NCBI GenBank assembly: GCA_026421215.1
Contig: JAPKBN010000014.1
Coordinates: 1-47,537 of the forward strand
Direction of reading: 5' to 3'
DNA length: 47,537 nucleotides
Source of the DNA: Dehalococcoidia bacterium
GTDB taxonomy: Bacteria > Chloroflexota > Dehalococcoidia > Lucifugimonadales > Lucifugimonadaceae
Shown here: positions 9,140 through 17,466 of the stretch, in pieces
Position numbering within the stretch: position 1 is the first letter of the stretch
How the letters are laid out: each line of letters starts with the position of its first letter
Notes under the pieces: generated by a model
Databases searched by the model: none
What the model saw: only the letters and a program-made list of their open reading frames with translations
Told to the model about the DNA's origin: nothing
Position numbers and translations under genes: made by a program

Positions 9140-9528
9140 TCCGGTCCTGAGTCCAGGCATGAGCTTTGTACGTCGATGCTGTTTTCCGACCCGTCGTAAA
9201 CGTACGCGAGGCAGCGTTCAAAGTTGTCAGTAAGCCTCGGGCCGATCTCTACCTAAACTTGCTTCCGGCAAGGCTCTCTGTGACTTTTGTTGCTTCCGAG
9301 AAGTGCGCCTCTTCTCGCTCGGGAGTGCCGATCACGTAGAAGTGAACGCGCCCGGCCCTGGTGTCGATGGTGTCACCGTAGATCACACGGATTACGTCGA
9401 CTAACCGACATTCTGTCAGGAGACTACGGTCACGGAATGCGCCCTTGAGTCTGTCGCCTGTACTGATGCCGCGGTAGCGCAATTGAGTTGCTGCTAGAGC
9501 ACGCGGTAGCGAGTAGAACGGCGAACAT
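9140..9528 (-). pseudogene. Decayed thermonuclease (SNase-like) lipoprotein gene
   Basis: Three minus-strand frames together spell a staphylococcal-nuclease-fold lipoprotein. From ATG 9528 one frame gives MFAVLLATACSSSNS, a typical lipoprotein signal, and then stops. The next frame carries RLVDVIRVIYGDTIDTRAG, then GTPEREEAHFSEAT and ESLAGSK, matching the family's VVDGDTI, GIDTPE and FSEAT blocks. It ends at TAG (9249-9251). A third frame continues LTDNFERCLAYVYDG, corresponding to the RTDKYGRGLAYIYADG block of SNase. The 'DGDT' Asp has become Tyr and 'GIDTPE' has become 'VIGTPE'. At least two frame changes plus altered motifs argue for a dead gene rather than a single sequencing error. The downstream limit is approximate. 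Confidence 0.6.
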
Positions 9529-9772
9529 TGTTGCGACACAGGGGAAGCAAGTGTCACAGGGTAGATCCAGCCATGGGGCGTTGCTTTTTCAAATAAGCGA
9601 TAACCAAGGGATGATTACTACTTATAACTGGCTATACTCCGCCGTGGCTTTCGTGAATCAGATATGACGGTCTCACCGGCAACCGATGAACGCGACTGAG
9701 CGGGCCAGAATATTTTGTTATGACAATCCGAATATCGGCGGGAAACTTTAACTGGCTTTGGAGGCAGATCAG

Positions 9773-10522
9773 ATGAGAATGGAAAATAAAGTGGCCATCG
9801 TTACCGGCGGTGCAGGTGGTTTGGGTGAAGCAACGACAAAACTGTTTGCGTCTGAAGGTGCCACGGTCGTCATCGCTGACGTTCTTGAAGAGGAAGGTCG
9901 CAAGATCGAGGCGAATATCGCAGAGATGGGAGGCGTCGGCCTGTTCGCTAGGCTGGACGTTACCGATGAAAACCAGTGGAAGGACCTGGTAGCGACCACC
10001 GTCAGTCGGTTCGGAAAACTCGATGTCCTCGTGAACAATGCCGGCATTAGCGGTTCCGATCCGGATACTTTGAATACCGATATGTGGGACAGCCTGATGG
10101 AGATCAATGCCAAGGGAGTGTTCCTCGGCGTCAAGCATGCGATCCCAGAAATGTTGAAGGCAGGTCACGGAGCCATTGTGAACATTTCGTCTATATCGGG
10201 AGTAGTTGGCCAAGATTACGTTCACATGGGTTACAGCGCCTCAAAAGGCGCGGTCAGATTGTTGACGAAGACCGCAGCTGCTCAATATGCCCGAAAAGGA
10301 ATCAGAGTTAACTCCGTTCATCCCGGTGTCATGGCTCCTATGCTGACTTCAAAAACAACCGCTCCAGGAGAGGTTCGTGACCGCATGATTGCGTCGGTAC
10401 CGTTAGGGCGAGAAGGGACGCGGCTTGAAATAGCGAACGCCGTATTGTTCCTGGCTTCCGATGAGGCGTCATACATCACTGGCGCTGAATTAATGGTCGA
10501 TGGTGGATTTACCGCAGTCTAG
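9773..10522 (+). CDS. Short-chain dehydrogenase/reductase (SDR)
   Basis: A 249-residue classical SDR using NAD(P)(H). It shows the cofactor motif TGGAGGLG, NNAG, the catalytic Ser (NISSISG), the Tyr-x3-Lys (YSASK) and the C-terminal ITGAELMVDGGF. The acidic residue after strand 2 (IADV) favours NAD+. A TTG at 9758 is in frame, but it lies inside the GGAGG site (9760-9764) that sits 8 bases before ATG 9773, so 9773 is chosen. It precedes a Baeyer-Villiger monooxygenase. Oxidation of a secondary alcohol to the ketone used by the next enzyme is a reasonable inference, not proven. Confidence 0.92.
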   Translation: MRMENKVAIVTGGAGGLGEATTKLFASEGATVVIADVLEEEGRKIEANIAEMGGVGLFARLDVTDENQWKDLVATTVSRFGKLDVLVNNAGISGSDPDTLNTDMWDSLMEINAKGVFLGVKHAIPEMLKAGHGAIVNISSISGVVGQDYVHMGYSASKGAVRLLTKTAAAQYARKGIRVNSVHPGVMAPMLTSKTTAPGEVRDRMIASVPLGREGTRLEIANAVLFLASDEASYITGAELMVDGGFTAV

Positions 10523-10600
10523 GAATGGCATTAGGCTTTTCATTTCGATCAACACAGTGGGGCATTTACGAGACCGAGCACTCGTTGATATAAAAATTAA

Positions 10601-10621
10601 TGACTGACAGATAGTCAGTTA
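10601..10621. promoter_or_regulatory. Palindrome upstream of the monooxygenase (possible operator)
   Basis: ACTGAC-AGATA-GTCAGT (10603-10619) is a perfect 6-bp inverted repeat in an A+T-rich spacer, about 40 bases before the ATG. Its shape resembles a TetR-type operator half-site pair. No regulator gene is in the window, so this is only a candidate. Confidence 0.35.
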
Positions 10622-10660
10622 TATTAAACAAAACTCCGATAAAATATAGAGCAGTTATTG

Positions 10661-12289
10661 ATGCATGAAAAGGAACCTTTTGTTAACCATCAATTTGATT
10701 ATGATGTGGTTATAATTGGCGCAGGAATTTCTGGTCTATATCAACTCTATAAACTCCGACAATTAGGACTACGGGTGTGTGTATTTGAAGCAGGAGATGG
10801 AGTCGGTGGTACCTGGCACTGGAATCGCTACCCAGGAGCTCGGTTTGATTCGGAAAGTTACTCATACGCATATTCATTTTCACAAGAACTTCTTGATGAG
10901 TGGAATTGGTCCGAACATTTCGCTTCTCAACCCGAGATACTACGCTATTTAGAGCACGTGTCTGACAAGTTTGATTTACTACGAGATATTCACTTATCAA
11001 GTCCGATCAAAGCGGCGAAATATAATGACCAGGCGCGGTCCTGGAAAGTCATATTGGATGATGGTGAGAGCTGTACAACCCGGGTATTAATCACCGCTGT
11101 AGGAATTCTGTCGCAACCGACACTGCCTTCGATAGAGGGGATGGATTCGTTTAAGGGCAGTGCGTTCCACACATCACGATGGCCGAAAGCACATTCGGAA
11201 CTTAAAGGCCAGAACGTTGCCGTTATTGGAACCGGTGCCAGTGGGGTTCAGGTAATTCAAGAACTGGCTAAAGATGTCGGCCATCTCACGGTATTCCAAC
11301 GCCGCCCGAACTGGTGTGCGCCACTTCATAACGGCAAGATTAATAGTGATGAAATGCAGGACATTAAGGCATCATATCCAGCAATGTTTGAACAGTGTCG
11401 GACATCACAAGCGGGCTTCACCTGGAGCATTGATCCGCGGGATACGTTCGATGTTACATCGGACGAACGGAACGCATTTTGGGAAAAACTGTATGCAAGC
11501 AAAGGCATGGCCATCTGGCAAGGTAACTTTAAAGATATTTTAGTTGACCCAAAAGCTAACCTGGCTATATCAGAATTTATTGAAACTAAAATAAGAGCCA
11601 GAATTCACAATCCTGTAACGGCCGATATGTTGATTCCCAAAGACCACGGATTTGGGACCAGACGAGTACCCTTAGAAACACATTATTATGAAGTCTATAA
11701 TCAACCCAATGTGGACCTGATCAATATTGTTGAAACTCCTATTATCAGGATCACGGGAGACGGCATTCTGACTTCCAATCAAGAATTCATATTCGATACA
11801 ATCGTGTACGCCACTGGTTTTGACGCACTCGGAGGGAGCTTCGATAAAATAGATATTGAAGGCACTGGTGGTGCTCTGCTAAAAGACAAATGGAATACGA
11901 AAATGGAGACATATCTGGCACTTCAAGTGTTTGGTTATCCAAATATGTTAATGATCAATGGCCCGCAAGGATTGGGCGGTAATCATCCCGTCAATATTCA
12001 GTACACGGTTGAATGGATAACGGACCTCGTAAAACATATGACAGAGCAGGACATAACACGCGCCGAAGCGACTCCTGAAGGCATAGAGGGGTGGAACCGA
12101 CATATAAATGACAAGAGTAGTGGTTCGTTGATGAACGGTGTCGATTCATGGATGACAGGAGTTAATAAAAACGTGGAAGGGAAGGGGATACGAATCCTGG
12201 GTGCCAGATACGGGGGCAGTGTTCAGTCGTATCGAGGCCTGTGCGATGAAGTCTCATCGAATGGGTATGAGGCGATGAATCTCTCTTAG
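10661..12289 (+). CDS. Baeyer-Villiger flavin monooxygenase
   Basis: A 542-residue type I Baeyer-Villiger monooxygenase, converting ketones to esters or lactones with FAD, NADPH and O2. Evidence: the first Rossmann motif GAGISG (20-25), GGTWHWNRYPGARFDSES around 48-66, the family fingerprint F-x-G-x3-H-x3-W-P at 164-175 (FKGSAFHTSRWP), the second Rossmann motif GTGASG, and the ATGFDALGG motif. ATG 10661 is preferred to the in-frame TTG three bases earlier. The gene and its upstream spacer are clearly more A+T-rich than the surroundings, suggesting separate acquisition. It lies between an SDR and a cyclase-family hydrolase on the same strand. Confidence 0.92.
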   Translation: MHEKEPFVNHQFDYDVVIIGAGISGLYQLYKLRQLGLRVCVFEAGDGVGGTWHWNRYPGARFDSESYSYAYSFSQELLDEWNWSEHFASQPEILRYLEHVSDKFDLLRDIHLSSPIKAAKYNDQARSWKVILDDGESCTTRVLITAVGILSQPTLPSIEGMDSFKGSAFHTSRWPKAHSELKGQNVAVIGTGASGVQVIQELAKDVGHLTVFQRRPNWCAPLHNGKINSDEMQDIKASYPAMFEQCRTSQAGFTWSIDPRDTFDVTSDERNAFWEKLYASKGMAIWQGNFKDILVDPKANLAISEFIETKIRARIHNPVTADMLIPKDHGFGTRRVPLETHYYEVYNQPNVDLINIVETPIIRITGDGILTSNQEFIFDTIVYATGFDALGGSFDKIDIEGTGGALLKDKWNTKMETYLALQVFGYPNMLMINGPQGLGGNHPVNIQYTVEWITDLVKHMTEQDITRAEATPEGIEGWNRHINDKSSGSLMNGVDSWMTGVNKNVEGKGIRILGARYGGSVQSYRGLCDEVSSNGYEAMNLS

Positions 12290-12328
12290 GTCATTTCGGA
12301 CAAAAACGGGCGACAGGAAAAACACTGC

Positions 12329-13276
12329 ATGGAACAATATCGGGTTAACGAAAGCGAACTTCTTGGCTGGATAGATTCACTCTCAAACTGGGGTAGATGG
12401 GGTAAAGATGACGAATTAGGGACGCTGAACAATCTGTCGCCCGAGTTGACAAAAAAAGCTATGGAACTGGTGAAAGACGGCACCGCTGTGAGCTGTGCTG
12501 CACCCCTTGTATTCAATGAAGCGTCGATAGACGCACCGAGGGCTCCCGTGCATTTCATGGTTGGGGCCGGGGAGGCGTATCGGCCGGGTGATGAAATGGT
12601 TGGTCAGCAAATGGCCACGGATTTTTTCGGTCTCATTTTCCACGGACACACTGTTACGCACCTGGATAGCCATGCACATTTCATGTGGGATGGTTACATG
12701 TACAACGGCCGGCCCGCGTCATCGGTAAAGATGAATGGAGGGGCGACGGAGGGCGACATATCCGTAACACACAAAGGCATCATTACACGGGGCGTACTTG
12801 TTGACGCCGCACGGATGCGTGGGGTGGAGTTCATAGAACGCGGGGACGGTGTTGGTCTTGCTGATATCGCAAAGGCAGAGAAGGAATGCGGATTCCGAAT
12901 AGGGAAAGGGGACGTGTTATTGATGCGAACAGGCCAACTTTCTGAGCGTCAGCGCAGCGGTCCGGTTGACGTGCTGGAGTCTGGGTCATCAGGACCGCTT
13001 CCGGAGTTACTCCCGTTTTTCAAAGATCGAGACATTGCGGTCATGGGGACCGACACTGGAAACGACGTACGACCAACGCAGTCCGATATTTTTGTAAACC
13101 CTGTTCATCAAATCTTCATCCCTGCAATGGGAGGATGGATTCTTGATAACGCATGGTTAGAGGACCTGGCTGAAGAGTGTGCCAAAAGAGGTCGTTGGGA
13201 ATTCTTGATTAACATCCTTCCCCTTCGACTTAAAAATGTCACGGGATCACCGGTCAACCCAGTGGCAGTATTTTAG
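12329..13276 (+). CDS. Cyclase-family (kynurenine formamidase-like) metal-dependent hydrolase
   Basis: A 315-residue protein of the Cyclase family (PF04199-type), which includes bacterial kynurenine formamidase and isatin hydrolase. The metal-binding motif is HGHTVTHLDSHAHFMWDG near 105-122, with His111, Asp113 and His117 as likely ligands. A later VMGTDTGNDVRP segment matches the C-terminal conserved part of the family. AGGAA lies about 10 bases before the ATG. The gene begins 39 bases after the Baeyer-Villiger gene, so cotranscription is likely; it might open the ester, lactone or amide made upstream. Substrate unproven. Confidence 0.85.
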   Translation: MEQYRVNESELLGWIDSLSNWGRWGKDDELGTLNNLSPELTKKAMELVKDGTAVSCAAPLVFNEASIDAPRAPVHFMVGAGEAYRPGDEMVGQQMATDFFGLIFHGHTVTHLDSHAHFMWDGYMYNGRPASSVKMNGGATEGDISVTHKGIITRGVLVDAARMRGVEFIERGDGVGLADIAKAEKECGFRIGKGDVLLMRTGQLSERQRSGPVDVLESGSSGPLPELLPFFKDRDIAVMGTDTGNDVRPTQSDIFVNPVHQIFIPAMGGWILDNAWLEDLAEECAKRGRWEFLINILPLRLKNVTGSPVNPVAVF

Positions 13277-13744
13277 ATGCCTACTTTCTACCTTGTGTTT
13301 TACGAACACCTCGGAGCGCACTACATACTTCCGGGCCGCCAGTCGGAGTCTGTCACCGGGACATCTAACTAGGACTCGATCCCTGAAAATGAGTTGTAGG
13401 CTCAGTATCGGATCAAGCGGACTAGACGGCTTAAAAGGTCTGTCGCAAGGTTTCAACGTCGATTCGTTTTGCCATCATTTACTGGGTCGGTTATCCCGGA
13501 ATCAACTACGACCCGTAAAAATTTGCGCGAGCAAAAACAATCGTCACTGTGCTGAACCGCGATATCAACATCTTTGCGGTGATCGATAGCGTCGGCGGCG
13601 CGTTTGGAACGAAAGAGAAAAAGGAATATCTTGGCCACGTGACGCTGCTGAGGTAGCGAACACGCCTGGCAACACGAATGCTGGCGTGCTGGAATAATGA
13701 TGATGACCGCGATCTGAACAGCACCGCGGTCGTCAGCTGTAAAT
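13277..13744. other. Gene-poor spacer with an unexplained short reading frame
   Basis: No complete gene is seen. The plus frame at about 13521-13656 reads TIVTVLNRDINIFAVIDSVG followed by GAFGTKEKKEYLGHVTLLR. It looks protein-like but has no start or family I recognise, so it may be the remnant of a lost gene. The stretch ends at the GGAGGT ribosome site of the next gene. Confidence 0.3.
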
Positions 13745-13756
13745 GGAGGTTCACGA

Positions 13757-14218
13757 TTGCTTGATCGCTACTACCTGCGCCCGGACGACATGTGGTGGCG
13801 CGTGGAGAATGACGAGCTTCTCTACACGCCAATTGTGGTCGTCCGGGGTGCGGAGCATTCGCATATCTATCTCTCAGGTCAGTTGTCTCGGCTACCTTCC
13901 GGTGAGGTGATAGGCATAGGAGACATGCGCGCCGAGATTCGGCAGATTTGCGAGAACATCAAGACCGGGTTGAACCACGTCGGCGCAACCTTTGACGACG
14001 TTACGCGCTCGGCGACCTACGTTGTGGCCGAGCATGTTGAGGAGTACTACGGCGCTTCCGCTGAGCGTTTCAAATACTTCAGTAATGTGCGGCCCACGAG
14101 CACTGTCGTCCCTGTAGTTCGACTCGGAAAGATTGAATGCAAAGTGGAGATCGAGTGCGAGGCGATCATCGAGTCGGAACGGCTGCCGTTGGACGACATG
14201 AAGCAGTGGATGATCTAG
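13757..14218 (+). CDS. RidA/YjgF/UK114-family protein
   Basis: A 153-residue member of the RidA superfamily, whose best-known members hydrolyse reactive enamine/imine intermediates as cytosolic trimers. Visible signs are IYLSGQLSR near the N terminus, the central ICENIKTGLNHVGATFDDVTRSATYV region and the C-terminal KVEIECEAI strand. An Arg in VVRLGKIE aligns with the catalytic Arg of RidA. The start is TTG at 13757, supported by GGAGGT (13745-13750) with a 6-base gap; no ATG fits. It has about 20-25 extra residues at the N terminus compared with canonical RidA, so it may belong to a divergent Rid subgroup. Confidence 0.85.
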   Translation: MLDRYYLRPDDMWWRVENDELLYTPIVVVRGAEHSHIYLSGQLSRLPSGEVIGIGDMRAEIRQICENIKTGLNHVGATFDDVTRSATYVVAEHVEEYYGASAERFKYFSNVRPTSTVVPVVRLGKIECKVEIECEAIIESERLPLDDMKQWMI

Positions 14219-14776
14219 GCTCAATTGGGGCATTTATTTGACTTGCTGGCGTTCTACCAAGTCTCTCCCGATCATCATTAAACACACTGTGCTAGGATAT
14301 TCAGCGCTCTAAGCCGGTCGGCATAATGCTGTTCGTATATCGGATTTCCCGATACACGGAGATGTTCTTGAGCGAGTTAATCTTTGCTTGGACATCTGCA
14401 GGCCAAAATAAAGTGACACATTACGTAGTCGCGTTGCCGTCGGTATCTGATACCGAACTGGCGGCTAGAGGACAAAAATCGATCGTCGTCGTTAATCGAG
14501 CGACGTTTCATCTACGTGCGGATCTTTATTTTATAGGGATACGACGCGCGTAAGAGCGCAGTGCGACCCAAAGCAAGGGGCAGACTTATTTCGAGGGATC
14601 AGGCCGAGGCAGAACTGGACTGTACGGCGGCGGCTCGGTTTGAGACGCGGGCTGCCAGATATACGGAAACTCGTCCGCTCAACGGGATATTCCCTTCCGC
14701 TTTCAGGATTCTCCTGAAGTTTCGCGAGGCCGACCCTCGAACATTTGCAACCCAGGCGATCCGTACCAGCAGCCTC
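14219..14776. other. Intergenic region, no gene seen
   Basis: Two frames of about 75 codons are open (14326-14553, 14561-14791), but their translations are compositionally random and lack ribosome sites. The stretch probably holds the promoter of the downstream ABC transporter; I could not identify one confidently. Confidence 0.3.
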
Positions 14777-14795
14777 AAAGGAGATCGTTAACCCG

Positions 14796-16091
14796 ATGGT
14801 GGCATCTCCTGAAACTGTTGTTTCTGTTGACTCTCTCTGGAAGGTATACGGCGAGAACCCGGAACGCGCTCTGACCGATACTCACAAGAATTCATCAAAA
14901 TCAGATCTTCAAAATGATTTTGGACTTGTTCTTGCCTTGAAAGATGTTTCATTCGATATTATTCGAGGTGAAACTTTTGTTGTAATGGGTCTTTCAGGGT
15001 CAGGAAAATCGACACTGGTACGTTGTCTGAATGGTTTGATTATCCCTACGTCCGGGGACGTCAATATACTCGGGAACAACCTCTCCGAAATAACGGACGA
15101 TGACCTGACTCAACTTCGACGAAACAGCATAGCGATGGTGTTTCAGCATTACGCGCTATTTCCACACCTCAGTGTCCTTGAGAACACCGCGTGGGGCCTC
15201 GAGATACAGGGTGTCGGACGGCGGGTCCGCAACCAGCGGGCGCAGGAAAAACTTGACCTCGTCGGCCTCCAAGGTTGGGAGGGCAACTACCCCGTCGAAC
15301 TCAGCGGCGGCATGTTGCAGCGGGTCGGTCTTGCACGCGCCCTGACCCTGGAGCCGGAGATCCTCCTGATGGACGAACCGTTCAGCGGACTGGATCCACT
15401 CATTCGCCGAGAGATGCAGGATGAACTGGTCAGCCTTAAAGAGAGCCTACACTCCGGGCAATCCCAGACCACGATCGTTTTCATAACCCATGACCTCGAT
15501 GAAGCCCTGAAAATAGGCGACCGTATCGCCATCATGAACGGCGGAGAGGTTGTTCAGCTTGATACGCCGGACCAGATCGTGTTGAACCCGGCAAACGAAT
15601 ACGTTGCCAGCTTCACCGAGGGCGTTCAAACGCAGTCCGTTCTCACGGCGGGCGACATGGTCTTGCCGAGCTCCGCCACCGCAGTGCCCGGAAACTCGCC
15701 CGAGGAGGTTCTACGGGTTGCTCTGGACAACGACTGTTGTTCCAACGTCCACATCACCGACGATACGCAGCTCTTTAAAGGCGTGATCACGGTGGCTAAC
15801 GCCATCAAGGCCTTGGAGGCAGGCACTGCTACCGTCGAGGAGTACGTGGAGTCACCCACGACCTTTAACGCTGGCGATACATACGACGACGTATTGCCAT
15901 CTGTACTGGCCCATCCATCTTGCCTCCCGGTGGTGGACGACGACGGTCAACTGGTCGGCCTAATTAATTCGACCTCCCTGGCGGCGACCTGGAAACCTGA
16001 CAGCCCCAGGATCCCTAACGAACTGGCTTCGATTGTGCATGAGGGGATCGAGCAGGCTCTCGGGAAAAGCTCAGCTGGGAAGGGGAGCTAA
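14796..16091 (+). CDS. proV: ProV/OpuAA-type quaternary amine ABC importer, ATPase with CBS domains
   Basis: A 431-residue ATP-binding subunit. The ABC domain shows Walker A (GLSGSGKST), Q-loop (QHYALFPH), signature (LSGGMLQRVGLA), Walker B (ILLMDEPFSGLD) and the switch His (FITHD). After about residue 270 come two CBS-like repeats (HITDDTQLFKGVITVANAIK and LPVVDDDGQLVGLI), the osmosensory module of OpuA/ProV proteins. The expected role is ATP-driven uptake of glycine betaine, proline betaine or choline-like compounds. ATG 14796 follows AAAGGAG (14777-14783), with a rather long gap of 12. The in-frame TTG at 14745 gives an atypical N terminus. It is 2 bases from proW. Confidence 0.92.
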   Translation: MVASPETVVSVDSLWKVYGENPERALTDTHKNSSKSDLQNDFGLVLALKDVSFDIIRGETFVVMGLSGSGKSTLVRCLNGLIIPTSGDVNILGNNLSEITDDDLTQLRRNSIAMVFQHYALFPHLSVLENTAWGLEIQGVGRRVRNQRAQEKLDLVGLQGWEGNYPVELSGGMLQRVGLARALTLEPEILLMDEPFSGLDPLIRREMQDELVSLKESLHSGQSQTTIVFITHDLDEALKIGDRIAIMNGGEVVQLDTPDQIVLNPANEYVASFTEGVQTQSVLTAGDMVLPSSATAVPGNSPEEVLRVALDNDCCSNVHITDDTQLFKGVITVANAIKALEAGTATVEEYVESPTTFNAGDTYDDVLPSVLAHPSCLPVVDDDGQLVGLINSTSLAATWKPDSPRIPNELASIVHEGIEQALGKSSAGKGS

Positions 16092-16093
16092 CA

Positions 16094-17332
16094 ATGGCCG
16101 TTAAAGACATCAACCCGAACGGTTTCAGATATCTCCGCCGCGCTTGGGATTCCGCCCTAAAGGCTTTCGGTGTAGACCAACCAGTTCCAGCCCTTGTAGA
16201 GGGGTCTACCAACAGCAGCATGGCTTCCAAGGTCCTTCACTACGCCACGCTTCGCCTACGCCTCCCGGCCTGGGGATGGGCGGCCCTGCTCATAAGCATT
16301 ATTGTCTGGTACGCGCTGCCGATTCCGCATTGGCCGAACCTAGCAGGGTTCCTTGTCATCTGGTTCCTTGTCCCCGCCGCGCCGTGGTTGCGTGTTCTCG
16401 GGATCGGACTCTTCATCGGCACATTCGTAACGTTGCTGGGAGACGCAGGCAGCGTGCCCGAAAGCTGGTTGATAGGTAAGGATATTGGGAACTGGCTCGA
16501 TGATCGTGTCGATTGGATGGTCTCCCACTGGAGGCCGACACTGAAAACCGGCAGCGATGAATTCCTCAGAGGTGTGCTGATCCCGCTGGAAAAGTGGTTG
16601 CTCGCGCTTCCGTGGTGGCTGGTGATAGGCGTTACCACCGCCATTGCTTACAAAGTTGTCGGCAGGAGGCTCGCAATAGTCACGGCCAGTCTGCTCCTCG
16701 TCCTCACGGTCCTGAACTTGATGGAACCAGCCCTCTCGACATTTGCAATCGTCGTCATAGCGACCTTCATCTCCGCAGCGCTTGGAATTCCGCTCGGCAT
16801 CCTTTCGGCGCAGAGCAACCGGTTCCAGTCCGTTCTAAGGCCCGCACTGGATACGGCGCAGACGATGCCAAGCTTCGTTTATCTGGTGCCGGTGGTTATG
16901 CTCCTGGGTATAGGCAAGGTGCCGGCCGTCATCGCCACGGTCATATACGCAGTGCCGCCCATGATCCGGCTGACGGATCTTGGGATACGCCAGGTGGATC
17001 CAGAGTTACTGGAAGCCGCACGCTCATTCGGCGCAACCCGCATGCAACTTCTTTTGAAGGTCCAGGTTCCCCTGGCGATGCCGACTATCATGGCGGGACT
17101 CAACCAGACGGTCATGATGGCACTCGCGATGGTGGTGATTGCATCGATGATCGGAGCGAGGGGTCTTGGAATCGAGGTGCTGAATGGCATCAATCGGCTC
17201 GACTTTGGGCGTGGCCTCCTGGGAGGCATAGGAATCGTGATCATGGCCGTGGTGATCGACAGGATCAGCCAGGGTCTGGTGAAGGACCCGATGGCGCGAG
17301 ACGGCGCGGGAGAAGGCGAAGACGCCAGATAA
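16094..17332 (+). CDS. proW: ProW/OpuAB-type quaternary amine ABC importer, permease
   Basis: A 412-residue inner-membrane permease. The C-terminal half is the MetI-like permease domain with the EAA loop (EAARSFGATRMQLLLKVQVP), which contacts the ATPase. The N-terminal half has an extra pair of hydrophobic segments and an amphipathic tail, as in ProW. GGGGAG inside the end of proV serves as the ribosome site. Together with the flanking ATPase and binding-protein genes it forms a complete importer. A 275-codon shadow frame at 16594-17421 is an artefact of this gene's composition. Confidence 0.92.
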   Translation: MAVKDINPNGFRYLRRAWDSALKAFGVDQPVPALVEGSTNSSMASKVLHYATLRLRLPAWGWAALLISIIVWYALPIPHWPNLAGFLVIWFLVPAAPWLRVLGIGLFIGTFVTLLGDAGSVPESWLIGKDIGNWLDDRVDWMVSHWRPTLKTGSDEFLRGVLIPLEKWLLALPWWLVIGVTTAIAYKVVGRRLAIVTASLLLVLTVLNLMEPALSTFAIVVIATFISAALGIPLGILSAQSNRFQSVLRPALDTAQTMPSFVYLVPVVMLLGIGKVPAVIATVIYAVPPMIRLTDLGIRQVDPELLEAARSFGATRMQLLLKVQVPLAMPTIMAGLNQTVMMALAMVVIASMIGARGLGIEVLNGINRLDFGRGLLGGIGIVIMAVVIDRISQGLVKDPMARDGAGEGEDAR

Positions 17333-17466
17333 TCCGTGCGCAGCAATCGGGCTCTGGACGGCTGATAAAAAAGGAGAGTGTCCCGGGGACAGACATGTGC
17401 CGTATCACCGGTTTGGCGTGAGCGGTACTATTAAGACGAGAATTACCTACCCAAGCAAGGATCAAG

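Noticed and set aside
16594-17421. A 275-codon plus-strand frame overlapping proW
   Set aside because: It is a shadow of the permease gene; the translation is Gly/Arg/His-rich, without motifs, and proW has clear permease signatures.
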